Source of the DNA: Promerops cafer
Lineage: Eukaryota > Chordata > Aves > Passeriformes > Nectariniidae
Assembly: GCA_013398275.1 (NCBI GenBank)
Contig: VZSE01010764.1
Coordinates: 479,769-543,768 of the forward strand
Direction: 5' to 3'
Length of the DNA: 64,000 bases
Shown here piece after piece: positions 51,201 to 62,847 of this stretch. Under the pieces are notes generated by a model. It was given only the letters and a program-made list of their open reading frames with translations, ran no database searches and was not told the origin of the DNA. Each line of letters starts with the position of its first letter. Position 1 is the first letter of the stretch. The position numbers were made by a program, and so were the translations under genes.

Positions 51201-54200
51201 AACTCTTTGCTTCACACACTAAAGCACAAACAGCAGAACAGCAATAAAGGGAAAGACTGGGGAAAATTCACTTCCCTTTGGAGTAGCTGGATTTCTGCCA
51301 TCAGTGAAAACCTGGAATCCATCCACTGTAACAAAAAATTAGCAGGTACTTAATAATGCTCTTTTTTCCCAAGACTCCATGGATACCCACCAGTAGTGAT
51401 TTACTGTAAGCACTCCATGAGAAGCAATGTTAAATCCTGCTGCCTTCTGCTTTGGAGGTCACAGAGACAGCTGAGCAAATCTCATCAGTGGCAAATCCAA
51501 GGCATGAAATACTGTCACTGGGGAAGAAGGAGCCAAGTCTTAATCACATAAACAGATTCTCATATACTTTTGCCATGCTATTTTATAAAGTGTTTATATA
51601 ACTGAAAAGATTAACCTGGAGGAAAAAAAAAAAAGCTAGAAAGAAAATTTTTACTGCTTCTTATTTATGGCTTTACTATGGGTGAGGAATTAGTTTGCAT
51701 TTTACAAAGCTGAAAAGTGGGGGAGGTGAGAGACGGAGGGATCTAAATAAGGAGAGATATTTGCACGGATCTCAAAATATTAAAGAAAACCTAAAATCCC
51801 AAGGAGTTACTCCTGTCAAATGCAGACACACAGGCAAATCCGAGGCTGGAGCAGGACTCGGTATCCAGGCAACGTCAACATTTTTTGTTAAGCTGCTGCC
51901 AGTGCCACTGACAGCTCTTGCCACTTCATGGTCACCTTAAAAAAGAAAGTGCCTGCCATCACTGAAATTCTTAGAAATTACTTTCTTGTCCATCCAGCAG
52001 ATGCGAGGCTCCGCAGCACACAGCACATGCACATCTTGCAAAAGTTCTGAGGGAAAAATCCTGTGATGAGTTCATGGCTAGGAGCTGGCATTTCTCTCCA
52101 AACTTGGCACGTTGTTACCCCAAAGTTTCTTATCCTGTGCCTTGGACACAGATGCTTGCTGTGCATTGGGTAAGGAATCGTGTTAAATTGAGCCATTTAT
52201 AAGCAACTCCTGCCACTTCACTGAAGGCTGCAGGATTAGAGGAGCCCTTTGCTGTGCTAAGGAAGCCTCCAGCTCTTTCCTCGTTCTTCTTGCATGGTGC
52301 AAAAGCCAAGGAGGTAAATGCAGTTAAGACCTTCATTAATACGCTAATAATGCTAATATAGGAGGGGGAGAAGCCCTTGATTTGCAGCCTTAAATGGGTG
52401 TGGTGGGACTGGTGGGCACAGAGGAGTGCAGCCCGGTGGGCTCAGTGCTGTAAAGAAAGGACACTGGTTTGCCATGCCCTTAGAGAAATGCAACTGGTTT
52501 TGTGCTGGGGTTGTTAACACAGTGGAACTTTTCTGAGCAGGTAAAACTGTTGAAGAGCCAGCTTCATTCTTCACCGTGGACCAACTCAGGGAGCACCAAG
52601 CACTCACTCCCCAGGCATGGCTGCATATTTTGTGCCCTTGCAGCAGAAAGTAAAACCATCTGTCACCTTAGGAAGTGCCTGGTGACAGCAACCAAGGAAA
52701 GGTTGTGAGGACACATGGAGCTTCCCAGTCATGAAGGGGGGTACCACAAAAACCCAGTAAAAACTTGCTGCTGACATGAAGACGTTCAGCTCACTGCTGG
52801 CTAGGGAGCTAAGCACATTAGGATGAGATGCTCAGGGAGCTGCTAAGCTGCAGAAAGTCCTCTGAGCTCTGCTGGTGCCCCACGTGTTCCCTCCCACGCT
52901 GGATGTGTGCAGGCTGTGATGGGGCAGGTTTGTGCAGCCAGGGAGGGTAAAGACTGGGACAGAACCATCCCCCTCTCCTTCCAGTTTCCCCAAAGCTTTG
53001 TCCATGACTCTGAGGGGATCCTCTCCATGGTTTGGTGAAGTTTCATTAATTAATGTAGTTTAAGAGTGTGAATTTTGTAGCAGGTGACTGTAAATAGGGA
53101 GGACTGAAGGGTGCAGGGGGGATTTGAAGGACTGATTTAGGCTGGTGGTGTTGAGGGCTCTGATTCAAAGATCAGCAGGACCTTCCTAGTCAGTGCTGTG
53201 CTTGGCACAGGAGCTCATGTCACATCTTTTAACACGTGCAGGAAAAAACCCACTCAGGAATTAATTTAAAGACATCTTGAGAAGATCAGTTTTGCTGGCA
53301 ATGAGCCCGGGTTTTGCTACTGAGGCCAGTGGAAGTTTGGTCTCTTGGGTTGAGGGTTGGTGCTTTCCACACTGCACCTATCCCTCTGAGCAATTCCTGA
53401 AGACACAGGAATTTTCCTGTTTGCCTTTGAACACATAGGCTTGTAATGGATATAGGCAGCAAATAAACAGGGAGGAAAGCCAGAAACCTGTGGTCACTGT
53501 AAAAATCTCCTTCTTCTGCTCTGGGTCTTTATTTTCTTTAAGATTTTTAATTAACTTTCTGGTTAATAGGAGTCGAAAAGGAATTAGTCTAAGCATGAGA
53601 CTCTTGCAGTGCAGTAACATCTGAAAACAGATTTTCATCTGAAGCTCTCACAGAGATTATGTGGGTTTTCCCTGGCTGTGCAGTTGCCTGATAGCAGAGT
53701 TTAGAATAAAACCAAAGTCTATTAATGCCATACTCAGTCCCACTTCAGTGTTTCTTCTTCCCCTCCTCTGCCCTGAAATTATTTTATTATGACTGGAAAC
53801 AACCTACCTGGTTTAAAGGAATATGTGGCTTGGAGCAGTAATTTCTGTTTGTGTCTGTTAGCACTGAGGTTTTAATATTTTTTGCTCCAGTGACGTGCTT
53901 GCAAATAAGCTGAGCATCAGATTTGCCAGGCTTTATTGCCAGCTGCCAGGTGATGATGGAGTGGGTTTTTTCCATAAATATGTAATAATAACAAAAGTGT
54001 TCAGTCTGGAACATGGGTAGGTTTTTACAGGCTGTTTTAGGCAACCTTGACTCTGCGAGCCAGAATTGCACCAGGTGGGAGAAAGCTCCTAGGCCTGTGC
54101 TAGAAATGTACCCCTGAGAGCAGAGGCACCTGAGTGAGGGACAAAGGATGCAGGAGCCTTTTGGGGCAGACCAAGGAATTCAAGAGTCTCTGCTGCTGGA

Positions 54201-55794
54201 TATATCCAGAGCTCTGTGACCATAACACTGAGTTTCTGCTTTGTTTCTTGATGTGGAATTTAAGGAGTAATGACATGAGAGCTACTGGTTAAAGTGCTTT
54301 CTACTTTAAGCACTGAAGCCACTGCATGAACCTCAACAAGATCTGGGGACCTGATGGCTCTCTACAACAAATTCTGGTCATCTGTGGTACTATTTCAGGT
54401 AATTTTCAAATTACTTGACAAGGTACAAATAGTATTGTGATTGACCCAATGTATTGCTAAGCTAAGTCACCACTAAAAGAGATTCCATGATTCCAGAAGT
54501 CTCTCAATTTGAGGCTCAGTGTGTTTTGAGGAAGTGAACAGGGAAAGATTCTGGCTGCAAATTAAGTGTGAGCTGGGATGTGCCTGAGCACTGGTCCTCT
54601 GATTCATAAGGGGATCCTAAACCATAAATGACCAAGGAAACATTGTGTAAGGAGTGACAGTGGTGTTGCCCCTTTCCCACTCTATCTCTGGCTTTCAAGC
54701 AGATCCCCAAGGACACAGCTGACAGCCTTTTCAGTCTCTTCCTTTATCATTAGCTGCTGTGAAAAGTTTCAGGCTATTTTTTTCTTCTGCCAGGTATTGT
54801 GTGTGCAGACTGGCAGGGTTGGCTTTTCCAGGAATATTCTCTTGCTGCCTTGTAGCTCCCAGCTTTCCAGCCCTTCTGTCATCTCGAGGCATAAAGACTC
54901 AAAGCTTTCTCTAGTTCATGTCTGCGTTGGTCACAGCCAACCCACTGAGATTTTTCACACAATCCTAAAAATAACAGCTCTGAACTTTACAGTGCTTGGT
55001 GTTGTCGCTTGTACAATGAATGAGCAGGGAACTTTTCACCACCCAAGCTGTTCCACACTATCCTTTGATTCACTCCTGTCATAGGATTGTGGCTCCCAGT
55101 CACAGCAGCTTTTTAGCTGGATCCTGGGGATCCTTTTCTCCAAGTCATCTGTCTGCCGCTTGCACAAATTGGTGGAATCATCAATAAATGGGAAATACTT
55201 GGGCGGTTTCCAGATCATTGTGGAGAGTAAAACAATCCTGTTTTTCCATACATGTCCAATGTCTCTTTCTTTGTCCCTTCTGTACCTTTGGAGATTGTTA
55301 AAGTGCCTCTGTACCACCTCAAAAAGCTGCAGAGTTCGTCTTTCTCACAGTGCTTTCATCTCTCTTTAAAAGTCAGTGAAGTTTCTTTTGCTGTCAAAAT
55401 TGCTCAGTGTGATCTGGGTGCAAAAAATGTAAAACAAACCCCATTAAAACAAACAACAACAACAAAACCTGGAAAAAGAAACCAGAAAGATTATCTCTTC
55501 CAGACCTCATGTGTGTGATAATGTATATTTTCTCCTCTACATTCCCATCTCATCTGGCATATTTGGAAAACTAATCCTAGTAAACTTCCCCTCTCTCTCT
55601 GTCTCTTTCTCTCTATCTAAAATAGTGGTGGTTCCTGAGATGTTTAGCTTGGGAAGTTAACAGAGCTGGTTAGCCAGTTATTCAGTTATTATGACATTAA
55701 AGCATGAAAAGCACTTGGCTTTATTCCTTTGCTTACAACTAATGATGCTTCTGAGTCATTATTTTCTTGGAAAAGTAAAGGTAGAAAATGAAAA

Positions 55795-56060
55795 CAGATC
55801 TTGAGGGGTTTTTTGTGGATTTTTGCTTTCTGTGGGTTTTTGTTTCAGTTTGGTTTTGGGGTTTTTTTGGTTGGTTGGTTGCTTTTTCTGTTTGTTTGTT
55901 TGTTTGTTTGTGGTTTTGGGGGGGTTGTGTTTATTTGGGTTTTGTTTGGATTTTTGGGGGTTTTTGGGGGTTTGTTTGGTTTTGTTTCTTTCTGGGTTTT
56001 TTGGGTTTTTGGTGCAGGTTTGGGGGGCTTTTTTATTTCCTTGTATTGTTTTTTAAAGAC
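55795..56060. repeat. G/T-rich tract with multiple G runs
   Basis: About 265 bases of T runs and G runs on the + strand, including five GTTT units near 55890 and G runs of 4-7 between 55910 and 56030. The three overlapping open frames here are compositional artefacts. The closely spaced G runs could form non-B structures such as G-quadruplex in the transcript. Confidence 0.9.
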
Positions 56061-56993
56061 CTGAAGGTCTACTGTATTTTGCTAAGGATGGCTTGAACAA
56101 ACAGGTGAAGGGATTTGCTGCAATTCAAAAAGACTGTGCAGTGGGGTGGAGTTCAGTGCAGTCCCTGGCTACACACACAGGATTCCTCCCTTTCTATTGT
56201 ATTCCCCCTGCTGGAGCAATCCCACTTGTATTAAGAAGGCAGCGTGGGGTGATCTTGTAGGGCTTTTCCCTCCTGGCATCACTCCAGTGTTTGGTTCATC
56301 AGGATGGAGTCCTGTGTGCTGTCCTTGGCCATTGATGGAACCAGACTGGCAGTGGCTGTATCATTAGTTGGAGTCCTTCCCATGGAACCCCTGGCTAGTC
56401 CTTGGGATTTTGTGAGCTTTGAGCTTGAGTTCAATGAGCAGTTCAGCTCACTGCTACAAGACCCTGCTTTCACTGCCAAAATAGCATTTATGTAAACACC
56501 TGTAGGTGACCTCAGTGTAGGTTCCAGGTTCTTCTGCACCATCACAGCATCAAAGAGCAGTAGAGGCACACAAATGCTCCTTTGCCCTTGAGACTCACGG
56601 GGAATGTTTCATTCCTCTGGAAGTTGCTGCTCCCTTGTAGCTGAGCTATGAGGTCCATTTTTAATCAGTGGAGAGTGGGAGAGTCATTGGTGAAGCTGCT
56701 GGAGCCAGGAATGGGAAAGGCTTCTCAAGCATTATCTAAGCATTTAGCTTTGCAAGGTGTGGTTCCATTTTCTCTTCAGTCAGCATTTCTGTGTTGTCTC
56801 ACGGGTCTAATAGGATGCTGCTGGCCACTGTCTCTGATTTCATGTATGTAATATACATATGGCATATATGTCTTTATTTCACCCAGTGTGGCGTAGCAAT
56901 GGGTCATTTTGGGGTGACTGGTTTGTGTAGGGTTGACATGCAAGGACAGCTGAGCACTGGTGCCAAGTGTTGCTAACTCACTGAGTTTTTCTC

Positions 56994-57067
56994 TCTTCTC
57001 TTCTCTTCTCTTCTCTTCTCTTCTCTTCTCTTCTCTTCTCTTCTCTTCTCTTCTCTTCTCTTCTCTT
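56994..57067. repeat. (TTCTC)n pentanucleotide microsatellite
   Basis: About fourteen perfect TTCTC units, uninterrupted from 57001 to 57060. It is a pure polypyrimidine/polypurine tract, expected to vary in length between individuals and able to form triplex DNA. The minus strand reads as Arg/Glu repeats by chance. Confidence 0.97.
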
Positions 57068-57594
57068 TCTCCAAATAAATCTCTGAAAACTGAATCAGTG
57101 CAGGCCTGTATTTCTGTAGAGTTGTGATGCTCTGATTTTTTAGTCTCTTAGGTTTCATGGGAGTTCAGTATTGGGATAGTTGTATGAATTTCACTTTTCA
57201 GGTACTGGCCATCCCTAACATGTTACTTTTTTTGATCAATCTCTGTCTTAATTCATTTGCTGACATTCCCTTTGTGATGCGTTCAGTGTTGGTTTTAAGA
57301 CTTTAATTTAAACTGAAGGGGTGTTTTGTTCAGCCCTACAATGCCCATTTTAACTTCAACATCATTTAATCTGTTCCAATTCTGCATGAGAAGTGAAGAA
57401 GCAGTAAAGAAAAGAGGACAAGAAGAGAACAAAAAGGAGATTTGTGATGTCCCAGTGAATCCTATCTCCTTCTCCAGGTTTTGTGGATCAATATATTTGA
57501 AAGACTTGATAGAAGCAAGAAGAAAGAGAAGCAAGAAGAGATGAGAAAAGCCCAAGTGGGAAATGCTTCTAAGGAACTTATAAGCTCTGCTGTT

Positions 57595-57596
<2 letters not shown>

Positions 57597-57648
<52 letters not shown>
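57597..57648. repeat. 52-base T homopolymer
   Basis: An uninterrupted T run at 57597-57648, ending at a G. Its length is unusual for a stable intronic tract and sequencing error in its length is likely. It could be the A-tail of a retrocopy in minus orientation, but the sequence on either side shows no recognisable processed copy or target duplication. Confidence 0.95.
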
Positions 57649-57649
<1 letters not shown>

Positions 57650-60600
57650 TAAAAGTTACTGCTGAGATATTTTTCTTTAGTTGAGAACTTACTAAATTTT
57701 AGAAGTGGTGTTGTCACCAGACATCTTGTACTTCCTGGATCGAATACTGTTTTGGTGTTTTGAGCACAGCCAGATTGTGATGCATTTAAAAACAGCTCAG
57801 TTTTTCACAATAAGATCTGAAATTGCTGAAGAAGTGAGTGCTGGAAACATATGCACCAAGTTTATTGGAAGGATTCAGGGAAATTATAAAATTATCATTT
57901 GGATGGGATCATAGTCATCAGCCCCAGCTTATTGCTCTTCTGGGATAGCTGCTCTGGGTCTGAAATAGTGTTTTTCTTACTAGAAATCACCAACATGCCA
58001 ACACCAGCATCGCTGTTACTCCTATTCCTGCTGGTTTGTGTTACAAGCTCTGGAAAAGCAGGATAGGGAAACATCACAGAGATGCCAGGATGTAATTTAT
58101 AAGTAACTTACCAAGAGTTCTGGGGAATATAGTGTGCACCTTAGGGGACTGCTAGAAAGAAGTGAAATTAAACTTTCAGATTTTTCTGACAGATTTTTCA
58201 GAGATTGAAATCTTTCTTAATGTATGGTGAAAGCAGCATGAAGCAGTCTTAAAAAGGGGGGATGAAAACTCATTAAAGGGAAACACTTGGTTATGATTAT
58301 GGGAAGTAATTGAGCCCAGCTTGGAGTCATAAACTTGCAATTCTTTTATGGGGTGTGAGCTGGGCTTAGACCAGATGGAGAAAGTGGTAGTTTGTGTTTC
58401 TCTTTGAAAACATGGGCTATATGCTCTGTTCAATCAGCCTGCAAATGGTGTTCAGGCTAAACAGGCTTTTTGTTATTGTGCATTGCATCATCTAGACTTG
58501 AGTAGCTTTTTTTTTTTTTTTAGAGCAAAGATCTCTTTTACATATTTATTTGCATGTTATTTTGAAATATTTTCCACATTTTCTATTTATATGAAATATG
58601 GTTGCAGTTAAGATCAGTCTGGTGTTGTAAGACATGTAAGCATGTTGCCAGCACCACTTACAGCTTTCAAAATTGTTCAATTTTGCCAACATCATTATGT
58701 AGAATTTAAAAAATGAAAATCAGAAAAAAGATCCAATTTAGGGAAAACTTTTAGGACAACATGGCAGAGAAACACGATCCATGTAGAAATGCAAGCATGA
58801 TTCATGCTTTACCTTTCTGAGCATGGATCTGAACTTTATTTCTCTAAGCAATGACAAAAACAGAGGGCATTTTGAATGAGGAAATTCTCAGCAATGAGGA
58901 AAGGGAAATACTTGGTTTTGCTGATTTGCAGTCAGCAGCCAGTTCAAACAGTAATTGTCACTAAGGGGATACATATTCCTCTTAGCCTTCCTGTTTTGAG
59001 CTAAATGAGCTCTTAAATTTTGAGGAGGAAAACATTGTTTTTTCCATTTTCACATCAAAATAAATTAGATAGCACTAACTGGTCCCCACTGCCTGCCCTG
59101 CATTCTGCTGCTGCATTTGTATATCAGGTTGGAGCTCCTGTTAAAAAGGCAACTGAGGAAATGGTTTGAAATACCAGTTTTTAAAGTATTTTCTCCCCAT
59201 GGCACAGAATGTACACCTCTGTGAAATGGATGAATCAGTTTGTGTTTCAAAGCTCTGATGTCTGGTGGCTGCACTTGTTTGGTGTGATGGCATCTTCCAT
59301 ATTTTCTGTCTGGTGACCAAATCTGAACACTCACCCTCAATTCTACCTCACAGAACAAATCTTCACGTCACATCCAGAAAAAAAAAAAGACATTTTTATG
59401 TTTGTGCCTGAGGAGTCATAGTAAATCACTGGGGGCAGGTTCTTTTATCCTGAGAGATGGAGAACTTAAAAGCAAGGAGCATCAAAAAGAGGGAGCCTAG
59501 CCAGGGATGGGGGATTTGGGGCTGAGGTCTGGCAAGCTTTGCAGATACAGTGGGACTAGGGAAGTGTTTCACACACATACACCAGTGTTTGTTTGCTCCT
59601 GTTAATTTTATTAAGCTGCCCATTGCTTGGTATCCCTCAGAGTGAGTTCATGTAGGATTTCTGAGGGGGCACAGTGTTATCCTTTTGCAGCTAAAAAATC
59701 ATAATATGGGATAACTAATTTAGGGGACTTTATTGTAGCTTGACAAGAGTCCATTTCATGGTTGTTTGGAGGGGATGGAAGGGATTTGTGTGTTCAATCT
59801 CCAGAACATAGATGGCCCCAAAGGAACACTTTGAAGCACAGCTTTTTATTATTAGTTTTACAAGATCCTTGCATTGGAATCATTAAGAAGATGTAGTACC
59901 TGGTGTAAATGTGCAAGTATCTGCTAGACCATTAGCTGTGGGAGACAGACTGATTATACTCAAAACACTTAGTGCTTTTTTAACAAATTACTGCCAAAGT
60001 CAGTTGTTAAACAGTGTTGTTTCATTTTCTAGTAGCTCTGTGTAGAAACATTAGAGTCTTGCTGTTTCCCTTAATAAGGGGAAATGAGCCCTCCTGGTGC
60101 AATGGCCCTGCTTGAAAAGGTCATCAGCGACTATTTTTCCTTGGTTTCTATCAAAAAGGGGGCTGTTTCCATGCTGAAGCAATAGCAAGTCTTATCTCAT
60201 TAAAAAGGGATTTAAATTTTTTGCTTTCTGATAACATTAAGTCATTCTTAGCAATCCTTTGGCCATTGAAGAATGAGGAATGCTTTTCTGAAATAGAGAG
60301 AGCTTGAGGTTCAGACTGCATTGGGGGGGTAGGCAACACTTCTTGTGTTTTTAGCCAAGTAAAGACTGGAAAGGGAACTAAATAACTGCTGTCAAATATG
60401 CCAGGGGTGACTCTGGATCAGAAAGGAGCACTGTTCTCCGTGTGCATGGTGAGTGAGAGAAGAATGACTAGGCTTAGTTTGCAGCAAGGAGAACCCAGGT
60501 TTGGTTTTGGGGAGCTGGTTTTCAAACGGGAAGTACTTATGGAAGCAGGTTGAGCATCAGCACGTGAAATGTGCTTGTGGGGAGAGCCAGGGCTTGTGCC

Positions 60601-62117
60601 ATGGCAGCTGCTGTCTCAGTCGTGGTGCCATGAGCACGGCAGAGTGAAGGGAGAGGATGGTGCAGACCAAGTTGCAGAGGTAAATGTGGTGGTCACACAA
60701 AGCCAGATGGGGTGTGCAGAGCTTAAGGCTTCCTATAGCTGCATTAAACCAAATATTTAAGTAACACAGACACTTTCCCCTGCTAATTCCTCAACCCATT
60801 GCTCCATTTGCTTCTCCTCTGCACTGGGTGTACAGTGAGCCTCAAGGGAGGGGCTGGAGAAGGGGCTTTGTAAACACGCTGTGCTGACAGGAGATTTTAT
60901 GCCAAGGATTGTTATTTGGTTAAAAGCAGCAGGATGTTCACTTCCAGAGCTGAAACAGGGCCACAGAGATGAGGGTAAAAGAAAGTGGGAGGACTAGTCA
61001 GAAGGGGAAAGTCTGAGAACAGCTTCACGTTAATTATCATCGTGCCTCACTTGGATATCAGTTCAGAGCCTTATGTGGAAGGTAATTAAGTGTCTTGGTA
61101 ATAATTTGATTGTTTTGGTTGCTAGGTGAAAGAACAATGGTGTCCTCTGTACTGTCTTCTTCCATGTTCTTCACAGACTTGGGGGAGCCTCTGGTAGCTG
61201 AAGATGACAGAGGAACCTGCTGTCACCTCTGCACATATTCTTGGGGTCCCTGAAGGCCCACGACATCCTTGCATTAATGCATCTTTCTGAAAAAAACAGA
61301 GCTTGCAAGGAATCTGTGTTGATAAAGGCCTTTTCTGCAGTATTCAAGACTGGGCTTTGTTTTTCTTCCTAATGATATTAAGTCCCAGAAGCAATCATGG
61401 GCATAAGGAAGAAGTCATGTTTCTTTGTAGAGGAAAAGGTGATATAACCTTCAATTCCTCCTAGGAATTAAAAAGATAAGACTCTTATTACTCATATAGG
61501 GTTTGATTTTTGAAAGAGCTGAGCCTCACAATCTAGTGGTGTCCAGAGGAAAGGCTGATGCTCTGTAACTTTAAAAAGAGCTTTTGATTTAACAGAGCAT
61601 TTACTATAATCTTAGGAAGGTTGGCTAAGATGGTTTGACCATGCCTTGGATCACGTTTGTACCCCTTTCCAGCTGCTCAAGATCCAACCCAAGATGATCA
61701 ACCCCTTCCTAAAATAAACAGCTCCAAATGTACAGACTCAGAGCCGAACATCATCATCCAGCCTGACTGACTGGGATGAGCAACAGCCTCGTGCATGTTT
61801 GCCTCATTGAAAAGACCACGAGGTGGATTTAGGTGTGTTACAAACAGCTGTGCTGGTGCCTTTTGCTTTGCAGAAAGCGAATTTGAACAGAGCAATCTGC
61901 ACTGAGCACAGGGATGTGTGCAGCACGGGGAGGGCACATCACAGAGGAGCTCCAGCCCATCACTCCAGCTATGGTTTCCAGAAAGCATCAGCCTTCTTTT
62001 TATGAATTGGCAGGAGCTCGATCCCGTGAATCCATCAGTCATCAGCTGTGGAGGGCCGGGCGTTCCGGAGCTCATGGACAGTCAGCTGGGCTCTCCTGTC
62101 ACTCCCAAGACCCAGCA

Positions 62118-62410
62118 CACGTGAATCAAAATAGTTGGGTGATGTCACGTCATGGTGCCAGTGTGCCTGGGACACTGCTGCCAGGAATTGTCTGCCCAGG
62201 GGTGGTTTCCTTTTACAGCCTGTTGAAAGAGTCGTCACGCCGAGCTGCACATGACAGCTCCCTTCAAGAGGGCTGGTGGCTCCTCCGCGCAGTCAGTATT
62301 TTTTGAACAAGGGAGCTTATCAGGCGGCTCCTGACCTTTTCCACATGAGCTGATCCACTGGGAAACGTTGTTTTGGTCTCCGAGGCTTCTGACAGCTGAT
62401 GTATAAGAGC
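62118..62410 (+). promoter_or_regulatory. PRKAG2: Candidate TATA promoter of the 3B-like first exon
   Basis: TATAAG is at 62402-62407 and would place initiation near 62432. Immediately upstream is an E-box CAGCTG (62393-62398). Further upstream are a palindromic E-box CACGTG (62118-62123) and a CRE-like TGTCACGTCA (62143-62152). A TATA box with nearby E-boxes is typical of tissue-restricted, for example muscle or heart, promoters, and it contrasts with the CpG-rich candidates in intron 1. Each motif alone occurs by chance; the support is their arrangement just ahead of a plausible first exon. Confidence 0.5.
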
Positions 62411-62431
62411 TCTGTGGCTGCAAGCTGGGCA

Positions 62432-62741
62432 GACTTTGACCTTCTCCCCGTGTCCACGCCGACTTGCAGGGCAGTTACTGTATGTGGGAATTAAGGCTGG
62501 AAGCGCCTGGCGGGCAAGGGTCGGCAGCCTGCTGCAGGACAGCTCTCCACGAAGACCACAGCCAGGCACCTCAGAGCTGAGCTGCTGGCCAGCTGGACTT
62601 CTTTTGCAGCCACACTGTCTTTCTGGAGAGGTATTTTCTCACACCTGGGCTTTTGGTGTAAGCAACACCTCGCCTTGCCCCTCGTGCTGCTTTCTTTTCT
62701 CCAGCCCTGGGCATGAGCTACAGCTGCCGCCACGCGAGTGC
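62432..62741 (+). other. PRKAG2: Probable 5' untranslated region of the 3B-like exon
   Basis: If transcription begins about 30 bases after the TATA box, about 310 bases precede the coding ATG. They contain a 33-codon upstream ORF (62482-62580) and a second, 15-codon upstream ORF (62713-62757) that overlaps the coding start region. A good acceptor-like site (TTTCTTTTCTCCAG ending at 62704) offers the alternative that the exon is spliced and begins at 62705. If it were used as an internal exon after exon 3, the frame would meet the TGA at 62755, so a first-exon role is favoured for coding. Confidence 0.4.
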
Positions 62742-62847
62742 ATGTTGCAGCTCATGAAGCGTTTTGGCAGCTTCAGAGGGAGCAAGAAGAGAAAGGAGAG
62801 ATGCAAAATCTTGGAAAGGCGCCACTCCGACCCCCAGGGCCTGTCTG
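62742..62847 (+). CDS. PRKAG2: Likely PRKAG2 alternative first coding exon (3B-like)
   Basis: The first in-frame ATG (62742) opens 35 codons plus one base: MLQLMKRFGSFRGSKKRK and on to RRHSDPQGLS, then donor CTG/GTAAGG at 62848. The junction phase (1) equals that of exon 3, so it can join exon 4 in frame. A second ATG at 62754 would give 31 codons plus the shared codon. The peptide is strongly basic, with a KKRK cluster (15-18) that resembles a nuclear signal and an RRHS basophilic kinase site (26-29). It lies in intron 3, where mammals are reported to have exon 3B of the gamma-2 gene, used in heart. The assignment is from position, phase and peptide character; I cannot compare with a database. 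Both ATGs have weak context, so the start is uncertain. Confidence 0.75.

Larger units (their letters stand above)
36820..62400 (+). other. PRKAG2: PRKAG2 intron 3, up to the 3B-like exon
   Basis: A long intron that continues past the window. It contains a + oriented CR1 copy (39345-39835), a duplicated 27-base word with an ambiguous base (40728-40827), A/C-rich tracts (46154-46242, 48186-48272), a poly-T region with an assembly gap (46866-46964), G/T-rich DNA (55795-56060), a pentanucleotide repeat (56994-57067) and a 52-base T homopolymer (57597-57648). The remaining stretches, such as 41250-46100, 48300-55400 and 57700-62000, show no supportable gene, RNA or complete mobile element. Confidence 0.85.

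Noticed and set aside
55788..56096. Three overlapping Phe/Gly/Trp-rich frames resembling membrane segments
   Set aside because: All derive from G/T low-complexity DNA; any frame through such DNA looks hydrophobic.
57295..57717. 140-codon minus-strand frame with a Lys run
   Set aside because: The Lys run is the 52-base T homopolymer read on the other strand; the flanks have no recognisable domain.
61914..62306. 130-codon + strand frame upstream of the 3B-like exon
   Set aside because: It ends before the TATA box, has no recognisable domain and overlaps other chance frames on both strands.
62705..62847. 3B-like segment as an internal cassette exon spliced after exon 3
   Set aside because: A good acceptor ends at 62704, but joining from exon 3 in phase 1 gives an in-frame TGA at 62755. 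It would truncate the protein, so a first-exon role is more likely; a poison-exon role is not excluded.
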